Below the pieces are notes generated by a model. The model ran no database searches and was not told where the DNA came from. It saw only the letters and a list, made by a program, of their open reading frames with translations. The translations under genes were made by a program, and so were the position numbers. Of a stretch of DNA of 33,930 nt, positions 7,494-15,336 are shown piece by piece; positions within the stretch are counted from its first letter, which is position 1; each line of letters begins with the position of its first letter. The DNA comes from Paraburkholderia tagetis (GTDB taxonomy: Bacteria > Pseudomonadota > Gammaproteobacteria > Burkholderiales > Burkholderiaceae), in assembly GCF_022213065.1 (NCBI RefSeq), contig NZ_JAKLJA010000062.1:1-33930 (forward strand). The letters run 5' to 3'.

Positions 7494-7708
7494 TGACTGT
7501 GCCCTATGAGCGCACCTTGGCGGTCCTACATACGCGTGAGCTGCTAAAAGAACTCGCATATGGCGAGAGCGATAACGTAGATGATGGCTTGCGACGTCGC
7601 GCAGCCGCGCTGCTGAAGCACTTCCCCGTCGCGGCGGATATGGATGCCTCAGCAGCGGCTTTGCCCGCGGTGTGGGCAAGGTCATTTGCAAAGGGACGCG
7701 CAGGCTGA
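7490..7708 (+). CDS. BPSL0761-like small protein
   Basis: 72 residues. The start is either ATG 7490 or ATG 7493, both overlapping the previous stop; AGGG lies just upstream. The opening (MTVPYERTLAVLHTRELLKEL) followed by LRRRAAALLKHFPVAADM matches the short family I know as BPSL0761, which is common in Burkholderia islands and has no known function. It is helical and soluble. The next, broken HTH gene starts two bases after the stop. Confidence 0.65.
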   Translation: MMTVPYERTLAVLHTRELLKELAYGESDNVDDGLRRRAAALLKHFPVAADMDASAAALPAVWARSFAKGRAG

Positions 7709-7710
7709 CC

Positions 7711-7926
7711 ATGCCGAGAGCTACCGCCAGTAGCGCCCTGATGACGGTAGCCGAGGTTGCGCGGCAGCTGAACGTCAGTCGCGGCTATGTGACCACGCTC
7801 AAGCACGTTCTCCGAGCGAGCGCGGAGGCGTATCACCGGGACCGGTAGCGGATTAGAAACACGGCGCTGCGAGAACTGACACGCGTGCAACAGGAGGTGG
7901 GAGCGTATGACCTTGGGGACAAAACG
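7711..7926 (+). pseudogene. Excisionase-like HTH gene broken by an in-frame stop
   Basis: The frame from ATG 7711 encodes MTVAEVARQLNVSRGYVTTL, the start of an excisionase-type HTH, but drifts after residue 30 and ends at TAG 7846-7848. The same frame then stays open and gives RIRNTALRELTRV followed by VGAYDLG, which looks like the C-terminal helix of such proteins (usually ...ALRELT..S.ELGLYD). The expected wing around GGHRRI is missing. The gene therefore seems to have carried an internal deletion or compensating shifts plus a stop. A 45-residue truncated product is possible. Members of this HTH type often act as antitoxins or excision factors. Confidence 0.5.
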
Positions 7927-8340
7927 ATGATGAGTGAAGAAACCGTTTTGACCATAGCTGCATATGACGGCAAATACACGGGGAGCTTGGATTTGCTAGC
8001 GCACCTGTTCGACCTCGATGGCAGTGTCGTCCCGTACGACCGTCCACCTTTCTCTGTGCTTGAGGAAGCGTTGAAGGTGCTGGAACTATGTGCTGACAAA
8101 TACAGCACGCCGCGGCCGAACGGCGAGTACTTGAGCGTGCTCATTGGTCGGAAATGCGGCAGCGAGACCGAGCCGCTCGCTCGACTGGACATCCGTGTTA
8201 AGAACGGACTGGCGCGTGCGAGCATTGTGGCCGGTGACACGGCGAGTGCAGAGACCGCGGCCGTAGTTGTCGACACAGACGACGTCGCAACCATTGTCCG
8301 CAAAGTCCTCCAGCAGCATTTGTCGCGCAATGAGTCTTGA
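7927..8340 (+). CDS. Unknown protein with the shared C-terminal domain (copy 4)
   Basis: 137 residues from ATG 7927, with GGGGA eight bases upstream; ATG 7930 and an upstream GTG at 7885 are alternatives. It has an acidic N-terminal half (DLLAHLFDLDGSVVPYDRPP, then a helix LEEALKVLELC) and a C-terminal half YLSVLIG, LARLDIRVKNGLARASIVAG and DDVATIVRKVLQQHL. The latter follows the same pattern as the ends of the proteins at 3693, 4765 and 5725. Its last 11 bases overlap the start of DUF6088 copy B, so the two are very likely co-translated as a pair. No known family. Confidence 0.6.
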   Translation: MMSEETVLTIAAYDGKYTGSLDLLAHLFDLDGSVVPYDRPPFSVLEEALKVLELCADKYSTPRPNGEYLSVLIGRKCGSETEPLARLDIRVKNGLARASIVAGDTASAETAAVVVDTDDVATIVRKVLQQHLSRNES

Positions 8341-8731
8341 AGACAGAATCCTGCGCTCAATTCGACGTCGGAAAGGCGTCGTCATTCTGCGCTCGGAACT
8401 CGCGCCGCTTGGAAGCACTGCTCAAGCGGGTCGGGTTCTTGCAAAGCTGGTTCAGGACGGCAAGCTCGTGCGTGTGAGCAAGGGCGTGTACGCAAAGACG
8501 CGGCGCAATAGATTCACTGGGCAATTGGCGCCTGCCGCCCCATTTGAAACCATCGCCGCAGAGACTTTCCGAAAGCTACGCATTGATGTCATGCCAGGCA
8601 GGCTCGCCCGCGAGTACAATGCCGGTACGACAACGCAGGTACCGATGAGTGGCGTAGTTTGCACGGGAAAGCGCCGGATAAGCCGAAAAATCCGCGTCGG
8701 AAATCGCACGGTAGAGTATGAGACGGACTAG
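8330..8731 (+). CDS. DUF6088-like winged-helix protein, copy B
   Basis: 133 residues from ATG 8330, inside the end of the previous gene (ATGAGTCTTGA overlap). It shares with copy A (4324-4740) the blocks RSIRRRKGVVILRSEL, LVRVSKGVYAKTR, NRFTG, PAAPFETIAAE, LAREYNAGTTTQVP and GKRRISRKIRVGNRTVEYE. The N-terminal region is a winged helix. The family is related to AbiEi-type antitoxins. In both places a gene with the shared C-terminal domain comes directly before it, which suggests an ancestral two-gene module that was duplicated. It is the last gene of the plus-strand cluster; the HU gene follows, convergent. Confidence 0.75.
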   Translation: MSLEDRILRSIRRRKGVVILRSELAPLGSTAQAGRVLAKLVQDGKLVRVSKGVYAKTRRNRFTGQLAPAAPFETIAAETFRKLRIDVMPGRLAREYNAGTTTQVPMSGVVCTGKRRISRKIRVGNRTVEYETD

Positions 8732-8840
8732 GCCGGTCCACTAGCTGCCGCTTCCCACCTTTTTGATGGCAATACTTACGTCATGGGGCCGAAGCGTGGC
8801 GGAGCGCATTGACATTTACGTCGAGCGTTGCCGCAATTCA

Positions 8841-8867
8841 ATAAAAAAGCCCGCATGAAATGCGGGC
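8841..8867 (-). terminator. Rho-independent terminator of the HU gene
   Basis: On the minus strand GCCCGCAT and ATGCGGGC form a perfect 8-bp stem with a 3-base loop, followed by six T residues. It lies 24 bases after the HU stop codon. It may also stop leftover plus-strand transcripts from the cluster, though without a T-run in that direction. Confidence 0.85.
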
Positions 8868-8890
8868 CTCTTCAAACAGCCGTACAGCGT

Positions 8891-9316
8891 TTAGGCTGCA
8901 GCGTCCTTCAGCTTCTTCAGCGGGCGCACCTTCAGACGCACGCTCGCCGGCTTGGCGTCAAACCAGCGTTCCTCGCCGGTAAACGGGTCCTTGCCGAAGC
9001 GTTTCTTCTTCGCCGGAACCTGCTGTACGCCAATCTTCAGCAGACCCGACAGCGTGAATTCGCCGGCACCTTTCTTGTGAACAGAACCGAGGATAGTGTC
9101 TTCCAGCGCCGCGAGCACAGCCTTGGCTTGCTTCGGCTCGACGCCGGCCTGTGTGGCAACGTGGGTCGCCAGCGACGCTTTCGTAAACGACTCTTTCAGG
9201 GGCTTGGGCGCTGCGCTCGCGGCGGCCGCCTTCTTCGCCGGGGCCGGCTTTTTCGTTGCTGTCTTCGTCACAGCCTTCTTGGCTGCAGGTTTTGCGGTCT
9301 TCGTTGCCATCGACAT
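8891..9316 (-). CDS. HU-family histone-like protein with basic N-terminal tail
   Basis: 141 residues (Met at 9316 or 9310). Residues 1-45 form a lysine/alanine/proline tail (repeated AKK and PAKKAA runs) like eukaryotic histone H1 tails. The rest is an HU/IHF fold: SLATHVATQAGVEPKQAKAVL, DTILGSVHKKGAGEFTLSG, then KIGVQQVPAKKKRFGKDPFTG as the DNA-gripping arm. HU proteins bend and compact DNA. The extended form is common in Burkholderiaceae, one reason for placing the window there. It stands alone with its own terminator, and an interrupted dyad lies at 9434-9462 upstream. Confidence 0.93.
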   Translation of the reverse strand: MSMATKTAKPAAKKAVTKTATKKPAPAKKAAAASAAPKPLKESFTKASLATHVATQAGVEPKQAKAVLAALEDTILGSVHKKGAGEFTLSGLLKIGVQQVPAKKKRFGKDPFTGEERWFDAKPASVRLKVRPLKKLKDAAA

Positions 9317-9433
9317 CCTCTTTTCACGGTTAGAGAATGCTTAAGACGAGGCACCCCGAGGCATGGAGCGCTCGGCACATGCGCCGTCTTAAGCTGGAGG
9401 CAAGCGTAGCAATGGTTTTCTTCCAAGGCAAGA

Positions 9434-9462
9434 AGAATAGCCCCTAAAACTGGGCCTATTCT
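9434..9462. repeat. Interrupted inverted repeat upstream of the HU gene
   Basis: AGAATAGCCC (9434-9443) pairs with GGGC-C-TATTCT (9452-9462), a 10-bp stem with one extra C and a loop of eight. It lies about 120 bases before the HU start and could be an operator or an RNA hairpin. The surrounding 9317-9711 holds no convincing gene. Confidence 0.4.
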
Positions 9463-9711
9463 CGATTAAAACGGACTGGCTTATGCAACAGCTGCGGGTC
9501 CTGCTCGGCTGGTGACAGCCAACTGAGCGAGGGCTCACATGGGCATCGACTTGCTGTAAGTGTCGGCGCAAGAGCTGGGTGCCGTTTGCGGTGCTAATTC
9601 ACATCAAGCGCCAGTGGCTGCGGAATCCCCGCGTATTTGCGGGCTTAGAAACGTTATCGGTGCCACGAGAAGCGTCGTCGCCATCTTCACAAGCTCTAAC
9701 CGCGGGCGTGG

Positions 9712-10065
9712 CTATTTCCGCCTCGCCAGTTTTTCGCACATTTCGGCGACCCAGCGACGCACGAAATCGCGGTTCTGTCCGTCGAGTCTGGACAGCATCG
9801 CAGCGATATCGGTTGCTTCGTCGGCAATTCGATTCGAGCTCGCCCGAAGAAGAGAGTCAAGCGGCACTTCAAAGAAGTCAGCGAGTTGAATCAGCCGCTG
9901 CAGCGGCGGCAAGGTCGCGCCGCGCTCAAACCGGCTTACGGTTTCCTGTTCGACGCCGATAATTTCGGCGAGCTGTTCCTGCGTCAGGCCGCGCGCCGTC
10001 CGCTCACGAGCAATCGCTTTTCCAAGCCGTTCCGGTATTCCCACAGATTGCCGCGCCATGACCAC
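9712..10065 (-). CDS. XRE-family transcriptional regulator
   Basis: 117 residues (Met at 10065, or 10059). A single Cro/C1-type HTH occupies residues 10-65 (IARERTARGLTQEQLAEIIG, EQETVSRFERG, LPPLQRLIQLADFFEVPL). The C-terminal third (IADEATDIAAMLSRLDGQNRDFVRRWVAEMCEKL) is helical and probably dimerises. Two palindromes made of the half site TGTCGT lie within 75 bases of the start codon, so it very likely represses itself. No clear divergent partner gene is seen; the next certain gene is the DUF4189-like one at 10666. Confidence 0.88.
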   Translation of the reverse strand: MVMARQSVGIPERLGKAIARERTARGLTQEQLAEIIGVEQETVSRFERGATLPPLQRLIQLADFFEVPLDSLLRASSNRIADEATDIAAMLSRLDGQNRDFVRRWVAEMCEKLARRK

Positions 10066-10071
10066 GTCTGT

Positions 10072-10134
10072 TGTCGTTAAACGACACGAAGTGTGGTGCC
10101 AGTTCAGACTAAAGTTAACGACATCAAATGTCGT
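10072..10134. promoter_or_regulatory. Two TGTCGT-type operators of the XRE regulator
   Basis: Operator 1 is TGTCGTT-A-AACGACA at 10072-10086, a 7-bp dyad just before the regulator's start. Operator 2 is ACGACAT-CAA-ATGTCGT at 10118-10134, again 7-bp arms. Both share the half site TGTCGT, and their centres are about 47 bases apart, close to four and a half DNA turns. Confidence 0.75.
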
Positions 10135-10140
10135 AATAAG

Positions 10141-10665
10141 TGAAATTATGAATATTCGATGCTCGTCGGTTCCGTGAGCGGCGCACGCTGATGGAACTTC
10201 ACTTAGGGGAAACCAATGAAAGGACGGGGCTTTATCGTCGCGATACTACGGCCAGCGGCGCTGCTGACTGTGACGGAGTCAACAGCCATCTCGACGACCG
10301 GCATGAAACGGTTGCGGCGTACCACATTTTTGAAGCGCAAACGTCCGCTGGGCCAGACACGGTCATCAAGGCAGCCGACGGACTGGCGCAGCCACCAATT
10401 CCGTGACACGGAACCGTTCGCTGTTGATGGCTGTGGTGATACCTGCGAGGTACCGGCGATTTGAGCTTGTCGATGTCACGCCGATGCTGCCCGGCGGCAT
10501 GGGCGCATTCGCTCAAGTTTTTAGCGCCTCGCAGGAAGGATGCAGCAGCGTGCATTCAGATTTCAGCGGGATTCCGAAGGGGATTCCCAAAACGAAAGTA
10601 TTCGTGACCCAGGCGGCGGAGTGCCGCAGTCAGAGGTTCCGTCTACCATCAAAAGGAAAAAACCG
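10141..10665. other. Intergenic stretch with no convincing gene
   Basis: About 525 bases. A frame at 10216-10464 (82 residues) has a good ribosome site (AGGGGA five bases before ATG) and a hydrophobic start MKGRGFIVAILRPAALL, but the rest is basic and low in structure. It may be the broken remains of an exported protein. The other frames have equally weak claims. Signals for the DUF4189-like gene must also lie here. Confidence 0.3.
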
Positions 10666-11622
10666 ATGAAGTTCAATAAAGAACGGTTAGTTGTCGCCGT
10701 ATTGCTTGTGGCCGCATGCGGCTATGCCCACGCATGGACCGCGGTCGCGCATGCGGACAGTGGCTTCGCTTTCGTGGAGAACAATGCGAATTCCTCCGAG
10801 GACGCCGCTAGACTTGCTCTGCAAGGGTGCAGCGAGAAGTCCGAAGGATGTCGGCTCGTAGGAGAGCCGGTAGCCGGCCCTGTCGCCATGGTTGTCGCAC
10901 GAGGGGATGGTGGCATAGCCGAAGCGACTGACAGGAATCCGTCGGTAGCGGCTCAAACCGCCATGAAGGATTGCAAGGCGACATTCAAGCGCTCATGCCG
11001 GCTAGACCTTGCATCGTGGGATGAAGGCGCGCGTTGGTATGCCGTCGCAATGGGGAGCGGAGGTGCCTTCGTTGCCTCCAATTACAATTCGCGCGCAGCG
11101 GCCGAACGCATGGCACTGGATGGATGCCAGAAGCGCGCCGGCGAAGCAAGGTCATGTGTTCTGAAGACGACAGACACTGGTTCCATCTGGATTGCCGTGG
11201 TCGAAAGCAAAACTGCTACGGCTTGGGCGGCGGAGCCGTCCAAGGGGGACGCCGTGCGCAAGGCGCGAGCGGCATGCGAGCAGGCTGCTAAAGGCGAGCT
11301 GTGCGACCAGGTCGACTCATACTTTAATGACGGACCGGTCGCCGCACCCGAGGCGCTTGCGCAAATCAGTGCGCAAATCGAGAAGCGCCAGCGGGCAGCA
11401 GACTGGCAGCCGTCCGCACAACCGAAAGGCGGAAATGTTACCCGCTACACCGAGTCCTGCAACAACGCGGATTGTGTTCGTCGATACGAGAACGGCAAGA
11501 CCGTGCGGTACGTGGCGTGCATGAACCCCGCAACTGGTTTGCCGATGAATGACCCGGTACGGATGGGTGGGTGCGGTGGAATGGATGCTCGGGGGAATGT
11601 GTTTGGTACCGGTAATCTGTAG
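10666..11622 (+). CDS. Exported protein with DUF4189-like repeats
   Basis: 318 residues from ATG 10666, with an AAAAGGAAAA ribosome site. It has a signal peptide (FNKERLVVAVLLVAACGYAHA, cleavage before W24). About four copies of a DUF4189-like unit follow, each with a W/V-x-AV start, a G-A/S-A stretch, an alanine-rich helix and paired cysteines (ALQGCSEKSEGCRL, AMKDCKATFKRSCRL, ALDGCQKRAGEARSCVL, ARAACEQAAKGELCDQ). The C-terminal 80 residues are different, with four more cysteines (SCNNADCVRRYENGKTVRYV). It is presumably periplasmic and disulphide-bonded; the role of DUF4189 proteins is not established. It is apparently a single-gene unit. Confidence 0.75.
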   Translation: MKFNKERLVVAVLLVAACGYAHAWTAVAHADSGFAFVENNANSSEDAARLALQGCSEKSEGCRLVGEPVAGPVAMVVARGDGGIAEATDRNPSVAAQTAMKDCKATFKRSCRLDLASWDEGARWYAVAMGSGGAFVASNYNSRAAAERMALDGCQKRAGEARSCVLKTTDTGSIWIAVVESKTATAWAAEPSKGDAVRKARAACEQAAKGELCDQVDSYFNDGPVAAPEALAQISAQIEKRQRAADWQPSAQPKGGNVTRYTESCNNADCVRRYENGKTVRYVACMNPATGLPMNDPVRMGGCGGMDARGNVFGTGNL

Positions 11623-11800
11623 TCGGTGCGTGCGCCATGACGTCTTCACGACCGGCTCGGCGAATGTGTGGGCCGCGGCGCGGCATATCAATGCTGCCCG
11701 GTTCGCTTGCCCCCCATCCTGTTGACATCAACAATGGGGCTGCCCGACAGGCATGTGGGATGGAAGCCCCTCCATTGCCCCCCGTAGCGAATTGCCCGCC

Positions 11801-12112
11801 TTACAGTGTGGGCAGTCGCTCAAAGCGGTCGAAGCGGGCAAACGGCGGCTGTAGCTCGGTCACCGCGAGCTCGTCGACCAGCGCTGCGGACATGCCCTCG
11901 CTTAGCCAGGCGCACATGCTGGCAAGCTGTTCCGGCGAACCCTGCAGCATCACCTCCACCGAACCGTCCATGCGGTTCCGTACCCAGCCGGTGACGCCCA
12001 CGGCCCAGGCTCGTCGTACGCAGGCTTCGCGATAGCCGATGCCCTGAACCTGGCCACGCACCTGCACTAGCCGTGTTTCAAGCATCCCATCGTCGTTATC
12101 AGCAGCTGCCAT
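11801..12112 (-). CDS. acyP: Acylphosphatase
   Basis: 103 residues from ATG 12112, with AAGGA eight bases upstream. Acylphosphatase hydrolyses acyl phosphates to carboxylate and phosphate. The signature VQVRGQVQGIGYREACVRRA contains the catalytic arginine, and GWVRNRMDGSVEVMLQG contains the catalytic asparagine. Length is normal for the family apart from about 10 extra N-terminal residues (Met at 12085 would remove them). It starts 22 bases after the hybrid kinase stop on the same strand, so it may be co-transcribed, but no functional link is known. Confidence 0.92.
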   Translation of the reverse strand: MAAADNDDGMLETRLVQVRGQVQGIGYREACVRRAWAVGVTGWVRNRMDGSVEVMLQGSPEQLASMCAWLSEGMSAALVDELAVTELQPPFARFDRFERLPTL

Positions 12113-12134
12113 GCATGTCGTCCTTGCAAGGTGT

Positions 12135-13931
12135 TCACGCAGCTTCGCCGTCCAATGAAGTGGCGCGACTCTGTGAGCGCCGCATGAAATCCGCCAGGTC
12201 ATCGAGTGACAGTGGCTTGACGAGATGACAGTCAAATATCCGCTCGTCAGCCGGCGCGCTGCTGGCGGCATCGGTATGGCCCGTCAACGCGACGAGCTTC
12301 GTCTGGCAGCACTGGGCCCGAAGGCGGAGCAGTTGCGCAAGCTCGAGGCCATCCATGCCGGGCATCGTGACATCAATCAGGGCAACGTCCGGGGTGAATG
12401 ACTCCACTATCGAGAGCGCGTCGGGTCCGCTCTGTGCGCGCTTCACCTCGTGCCCCTCGAGTTCCAGCAATGTGCCTAGCGCCTCCATGGTATCCGCGTT
12501 GTCGTCAACGAGGAGGATGCGAATCGGTGACACCGGACGTGTCGCAGTCACGACGGGCTCACCCGTGCTTTCGCAGACTATGGGAAGCTGCAAGGTCACT
12601 TCCGTGCCTTTACCTTCGCCCTCGCTCGTAATGGTAACCGTGCCGTTGTGTGCGGTCACCAGATGCTTGACGACCGCCAGTCCGATTCCGAGTCCACCTT
12701 CTGCATGCCCGCGTGCCGACGCCGACTGCGCAAACATGTCGAAGACGTGTGGCAACAGTGACGATGAAATGCCGGTGCCGTTGTCCTTCACCGTGATGAC
12801 CGCATGGCGAGCCGAGGGGTCGTGTGCCGACCCGGAACCGAGGTCTGGCGCCTCTACCGATAAAGTGATGTCGCCGCCGCGAGGCGTGTATTTCACTGCG
12901 TTCGTCAGCAGATTCGATATAACCTGGGTGAGTCGGGCAGCGTCGGCGTGAACGGTCACAGGATAAGGAGGAATAGCGACGTGCAGGTGGTGCTCACCGT
13001 TGCTGGCGTCGGTTTTCATCGCCGTCACCGCATCGGCCACGATATCCTGGAGCGACCCGTACGAGAGACGGACGGCAAGTTTGCCATGCTTTATCCGGGA
13101 TGCGTCGAGCAGGTCACTGACGAGACGTTTCAGTATCCGCATCTGCCTGTCAGCGATGCCCAATGCAGACGACACGGCGGGATTGTCTGCAGCGAGCTTT
13201 CGTGCGGCCGTCAGGGCGCTGTCGATGGGCGCGAGCGGATTGCGTAATTCATGACTCAGCAATGCAATGAAGTCATCCTTGCGCGCTTCTGCGAGGGCCA
13301 GTGCATGCCTTGCCGCCTCTGCTTCCGCCGCCCGGGCTTCCGCGTCAGCCTTCGCCCGGGTCATCGTGAGCGCTGCACAGGTGAAGTTCGCGAGGCTGGT
13401 CAGGATTCTGCGGTCCTCGGCATCGAAGAGGCGTTCCCTGTCGTGGGACATGACCCACAGGGTGCCCCACGGCTCGGGTCGGCCCGGAATCGGTACAACC
13501 AGCTCTTCTATAATCTCAGGAGAAACTTCTTTCAGGCAAACAAAGTGGCGCTGGGGAAACGAAAAAAGCTGCCCCGCAGCCAGTTCGAGCGTGACGCCAC
13601 TGGGACTGTCTTCAATCGGAGTTGTGGTGCCTACGAAGGCAACGCATGCACCCGACACCGCAACCCAGCGAAACACCGGGTTGCCGTCGGCGTCGCTTTC
13701 CCGCAGGCCGATGCCCGCGCTGCCCGCTTCGCACAGGCGCAGAGCCGTATCCGAGAGCGTCTGCAGCAGGGCATCGTCCGACGAGGTGAGTGCCTGAGCC
13801 AGACGGTGCATCGCGCTACTTTCCGCAGCATAGTCGGGCGGGCGATGCGGGTGTGTATCGAGCGTTGGCGTGACGAGACAACCTTCACGTTGCGCGCGGT
13901 CCGCGGTCGGCGACGCAGATAGTCCGGTCAT
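12135..13931 (-). CDS. Hybrid sensor histidine kinase (GAF-HisKA-HATPase-REC)
   Basis: 598 residues from ATG 13931, chosen for the GGAG six bases upstream. Order: GAF sensor domain (about 45-190), a short coiled linker, HisKA with the phospho-accepting H227 in SHELRNPLAP, HATPase_c with N344 in LLTNAVKY, the G1 box DNGTG (383-387) and G2 box GLGIGLAV, and a C-terminal receiver with D520 in ALIDVTMPGMDG. No transmembrane segment, so the sensed signal is cytosolic. It would autophosphorylate on H227 and pass phosphate to its own receiver. A single-domain response regulator is encoded divergently 183 bases away and may share the phosphorelay. Confidence 0.95.
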   Translation of the reverse strand: MTGLSASPTADRAQREGCLVTPTLDTHPHRPPDYAAESSAMHRLAQALTSSDDALLQTLSDTALRLCEAGSAGIGLRESDADGNPVFRWVAVSGACVAFVGTTTPIEDSPSGVTLELAAGQLFSFPQRHFVCLKEVSPEIIEELVVPIPGRPEPWGTLWVMSHDRERLFDAEDRRILTSLANFTCAALTMTRAKADAEARAAEAEAARHALALAEARKDDFIALLSHELRNPLAPIDSALTAARKLAADNPAVSSALGIADRQMRILKRLVSDLLDASRIKHGKLAVRLSYGSLQDIVADAVTAMKTDASNGEHHLHVAIPPYPVTVHADAARLTQVISNLLTNAVKYTPRGGDITLSVEAPDLGSGSAHDPSARHAVITVKDNGTGISSSLLPHVFDMFAQSASARGHAEGGLGIGLAVVKHLVTAHNGTVTITSEGEGKGTEVTLQLPIVCESTGEPVVTATRPVSPIRILLVDDNADTMEALGTLLELEGHEVKRAQSGPDALSIVESFTPDVALIDVTMPGMDGLELAQLLRLRAQCCQTKLVALTGHTDAASSAPADERIFDCHLVKPLSLDDLADFMRRSQSRATSLDGEAA

Positions 13932-14114
13932 ATGGTCTCCAGGTTGCAATTCGCGTACGGCTGCATGGAAGAATTTACCGTGCAGATTGAATTGTATGTG
14001 CTGTACGGGAAAGAACCGCGCAACGTCGCCCTCGTCTGGACAGCCAGCAAGCTTCGGTATGACGATTGCTGCGACGAAAGCAACCACCTCTTCCCGTTTG
14101 AACGCAGCGTCTGG

Positions 14115-14504
14115 ATGGCGACCGTACTTCTTGTTGACGACGACCCCAATATTCTACGTCCGCTCCGGCTGCTGGTGGAGCGGGAGGGATACCGCGTGCT
14201 CACGGCCGGGGATGGAGAGGCGGCGCTTGCGATAGCGGCTATTGAGGGGCCAAGTCTCGTTGTGACTGACTGGATGATGCCGCGAATGGATGGGGTCGAA
14301 CTGTGTCGACGGTTGAAGGGCAACAGCGCTACGGCGGACATTCCGGTCGTCATGCTGTCGGCCGCGCTGCCACCCAACCCGGAGGTGCCGCTATGGGACG
14401 TATTGTTACGAAAGCCTGCCCCTATAGGTCGGTTGACAAATGCGATTCATGGGTTGCTCGACGAACCGCACCGTCAAACGCCGGGAAGCAATTCCGTGAA
14501 TTGA
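14115..14504 (+). CDS. Single-domain response regulator
   Basis: 129 residues from ATG 14115. It is one CheY-like receiver: acidic pocket VDDD at 7-10, phospho-acceptor D52 in VVTDWMMPRMDG, and the conserved S/T and K in VVMLSAALPP and LLRKPAP. No output domain, so it acts through protein contact or as a phosphate shuttle. It is divergent from the hybrid kinase, the usual arrangement of a cognate pair. The frame is open upstream to 13932, but that part overlaps the kinase start region and does not look like a domain. Confidence 0.88.
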   Translation: MATVLLVDDDPNILRPLRLLVEREGYRVLTAGDGEAALAIAAIEGPSLVVTDWMMPRMDGVELCRRLKGNSATADIPVVMLSAALPPNPEVPLWDVLLRKPAPIGRLTNAIHGLLDEPHRQTPGSNSVN

Positions 14505-14525
14505 ATTTCCGTCGGTGGCGTCGGG

Positions 14526-14669
14526 TTATTGGTACCTTTTTGACAAGGACGTGCCGGCGTCGGTAACGACGGTTTCACCCGCGTCCATGGTTGCGAAATG
14601 ATAGGTCCCCTTGCCGGCCTTCTTGGCGCCGTACAGGGCTGCATCGGCTCGATTCATCAGGAACTCGAA
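14526..14669 (-). pseudogene. C-terminal fragment of a GGDEF (diguanylate cyclase) gene
   Basis: The last 47 residues read ESFEFLMNRADAALYGAKKAGKG, the C-terminal helix of GGDEF domains (normally LL.rADaALY.AK..G), followed by a short tail and stop. The active GGDEF motif and the rest of the domain are absent; upstream the sequence changes to a different fragment on the other strand. It cannot make cyclic di-GMP. Confidence 0.6.
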
Positions 14670-14684
14670 GGATTCCCCGCCGAG

Positions 14685-14927
14685 CCGGTGCCGTTTGTCC
14701 CCGACATCTGCGTCGAGGTTCTGCTGGACCGGCAAGACGATGCTGGCAGTCGGGTCGGCGGATATCTCGAAAGCGGCGGCATCGAAGTCATCGTTATCAA
14801 TCAGCGCGGGGAAGTGGAATTCTGGGATGCTAATGGTCGCCGGAGAGCTTCCGCATATGGCATCACGCTCTCGTTCGACCGGTTGTATTTCGAACCCGCT
14901 AGCGCCGCTGTGCCGGACGTTCGCTGA
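14685..14927 (+). pseudogene. Fragment of a Uma2-family (restriction-like fold) gene
   Basis: About 80 residues from PVPFVPDICVEVLLD through GGYLESGGIEVIVIN to GEVEFWDANGRR resemble the C-terminal half of Uma2 proteins, which carry a PD-(D/E)XK-like nuclease fold. The N-terminal half is missing and no good start codon precedes it. It meets the GGDEF fragment end to end on the opposite strand, so this spot is a seam between two deleted genes. 14928-15336 holds no gene that I can see; it includes an AT-rich stretch at 15090-15190. Confidence 0.45.
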
Positions 14928-15336
14928 CAGTGCGTTATCCTCGCCACGCTTGCCTGGTGCGATTGCGGGTGGTGCTTGGGTCACGAAACTCTCGCCATTG
15001 CTTCCGCCAGCATTCCCGGTAGGTTGATAGGGGTCGCCTGGAGTATCTCCGGCATCCGAGCCTCGCCGATATCGGCAACGACAATTTGCCGCATCTAAAT
15101 TTTAGATTTCGACCTGCCTAAAACTATTCGCTAGATATGTCTTTAACTTCTTCTTCAATCAAAGAGTTTCTTCGACATATAAAGCCATAAGTTGGACGGG
15201 CTCTTTTTGATGGGGCCTCTTCGTGTGCGGAGGCTTCCATAAGCACTTTTCAGAAGAGGAATGAAGTGCAACGCGTCAAGGAAGCTCATTCACGCACGTT
15301 GTGAGGCTTTTCTGGCGTTGTCCGATTCGGCCCTGG

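Noticed and set aside
3407..8731. Prophage
   Set aside because: No capsid, tail, terminase, integrase or lysis gene is recognisable; only regulators and unknown small genes.
9628..9643. CCCGC/GCGGG hairpin as terminator of the XRE gene
   Set aside because: Only a 5-bp stem without a T-run on the minus strand.
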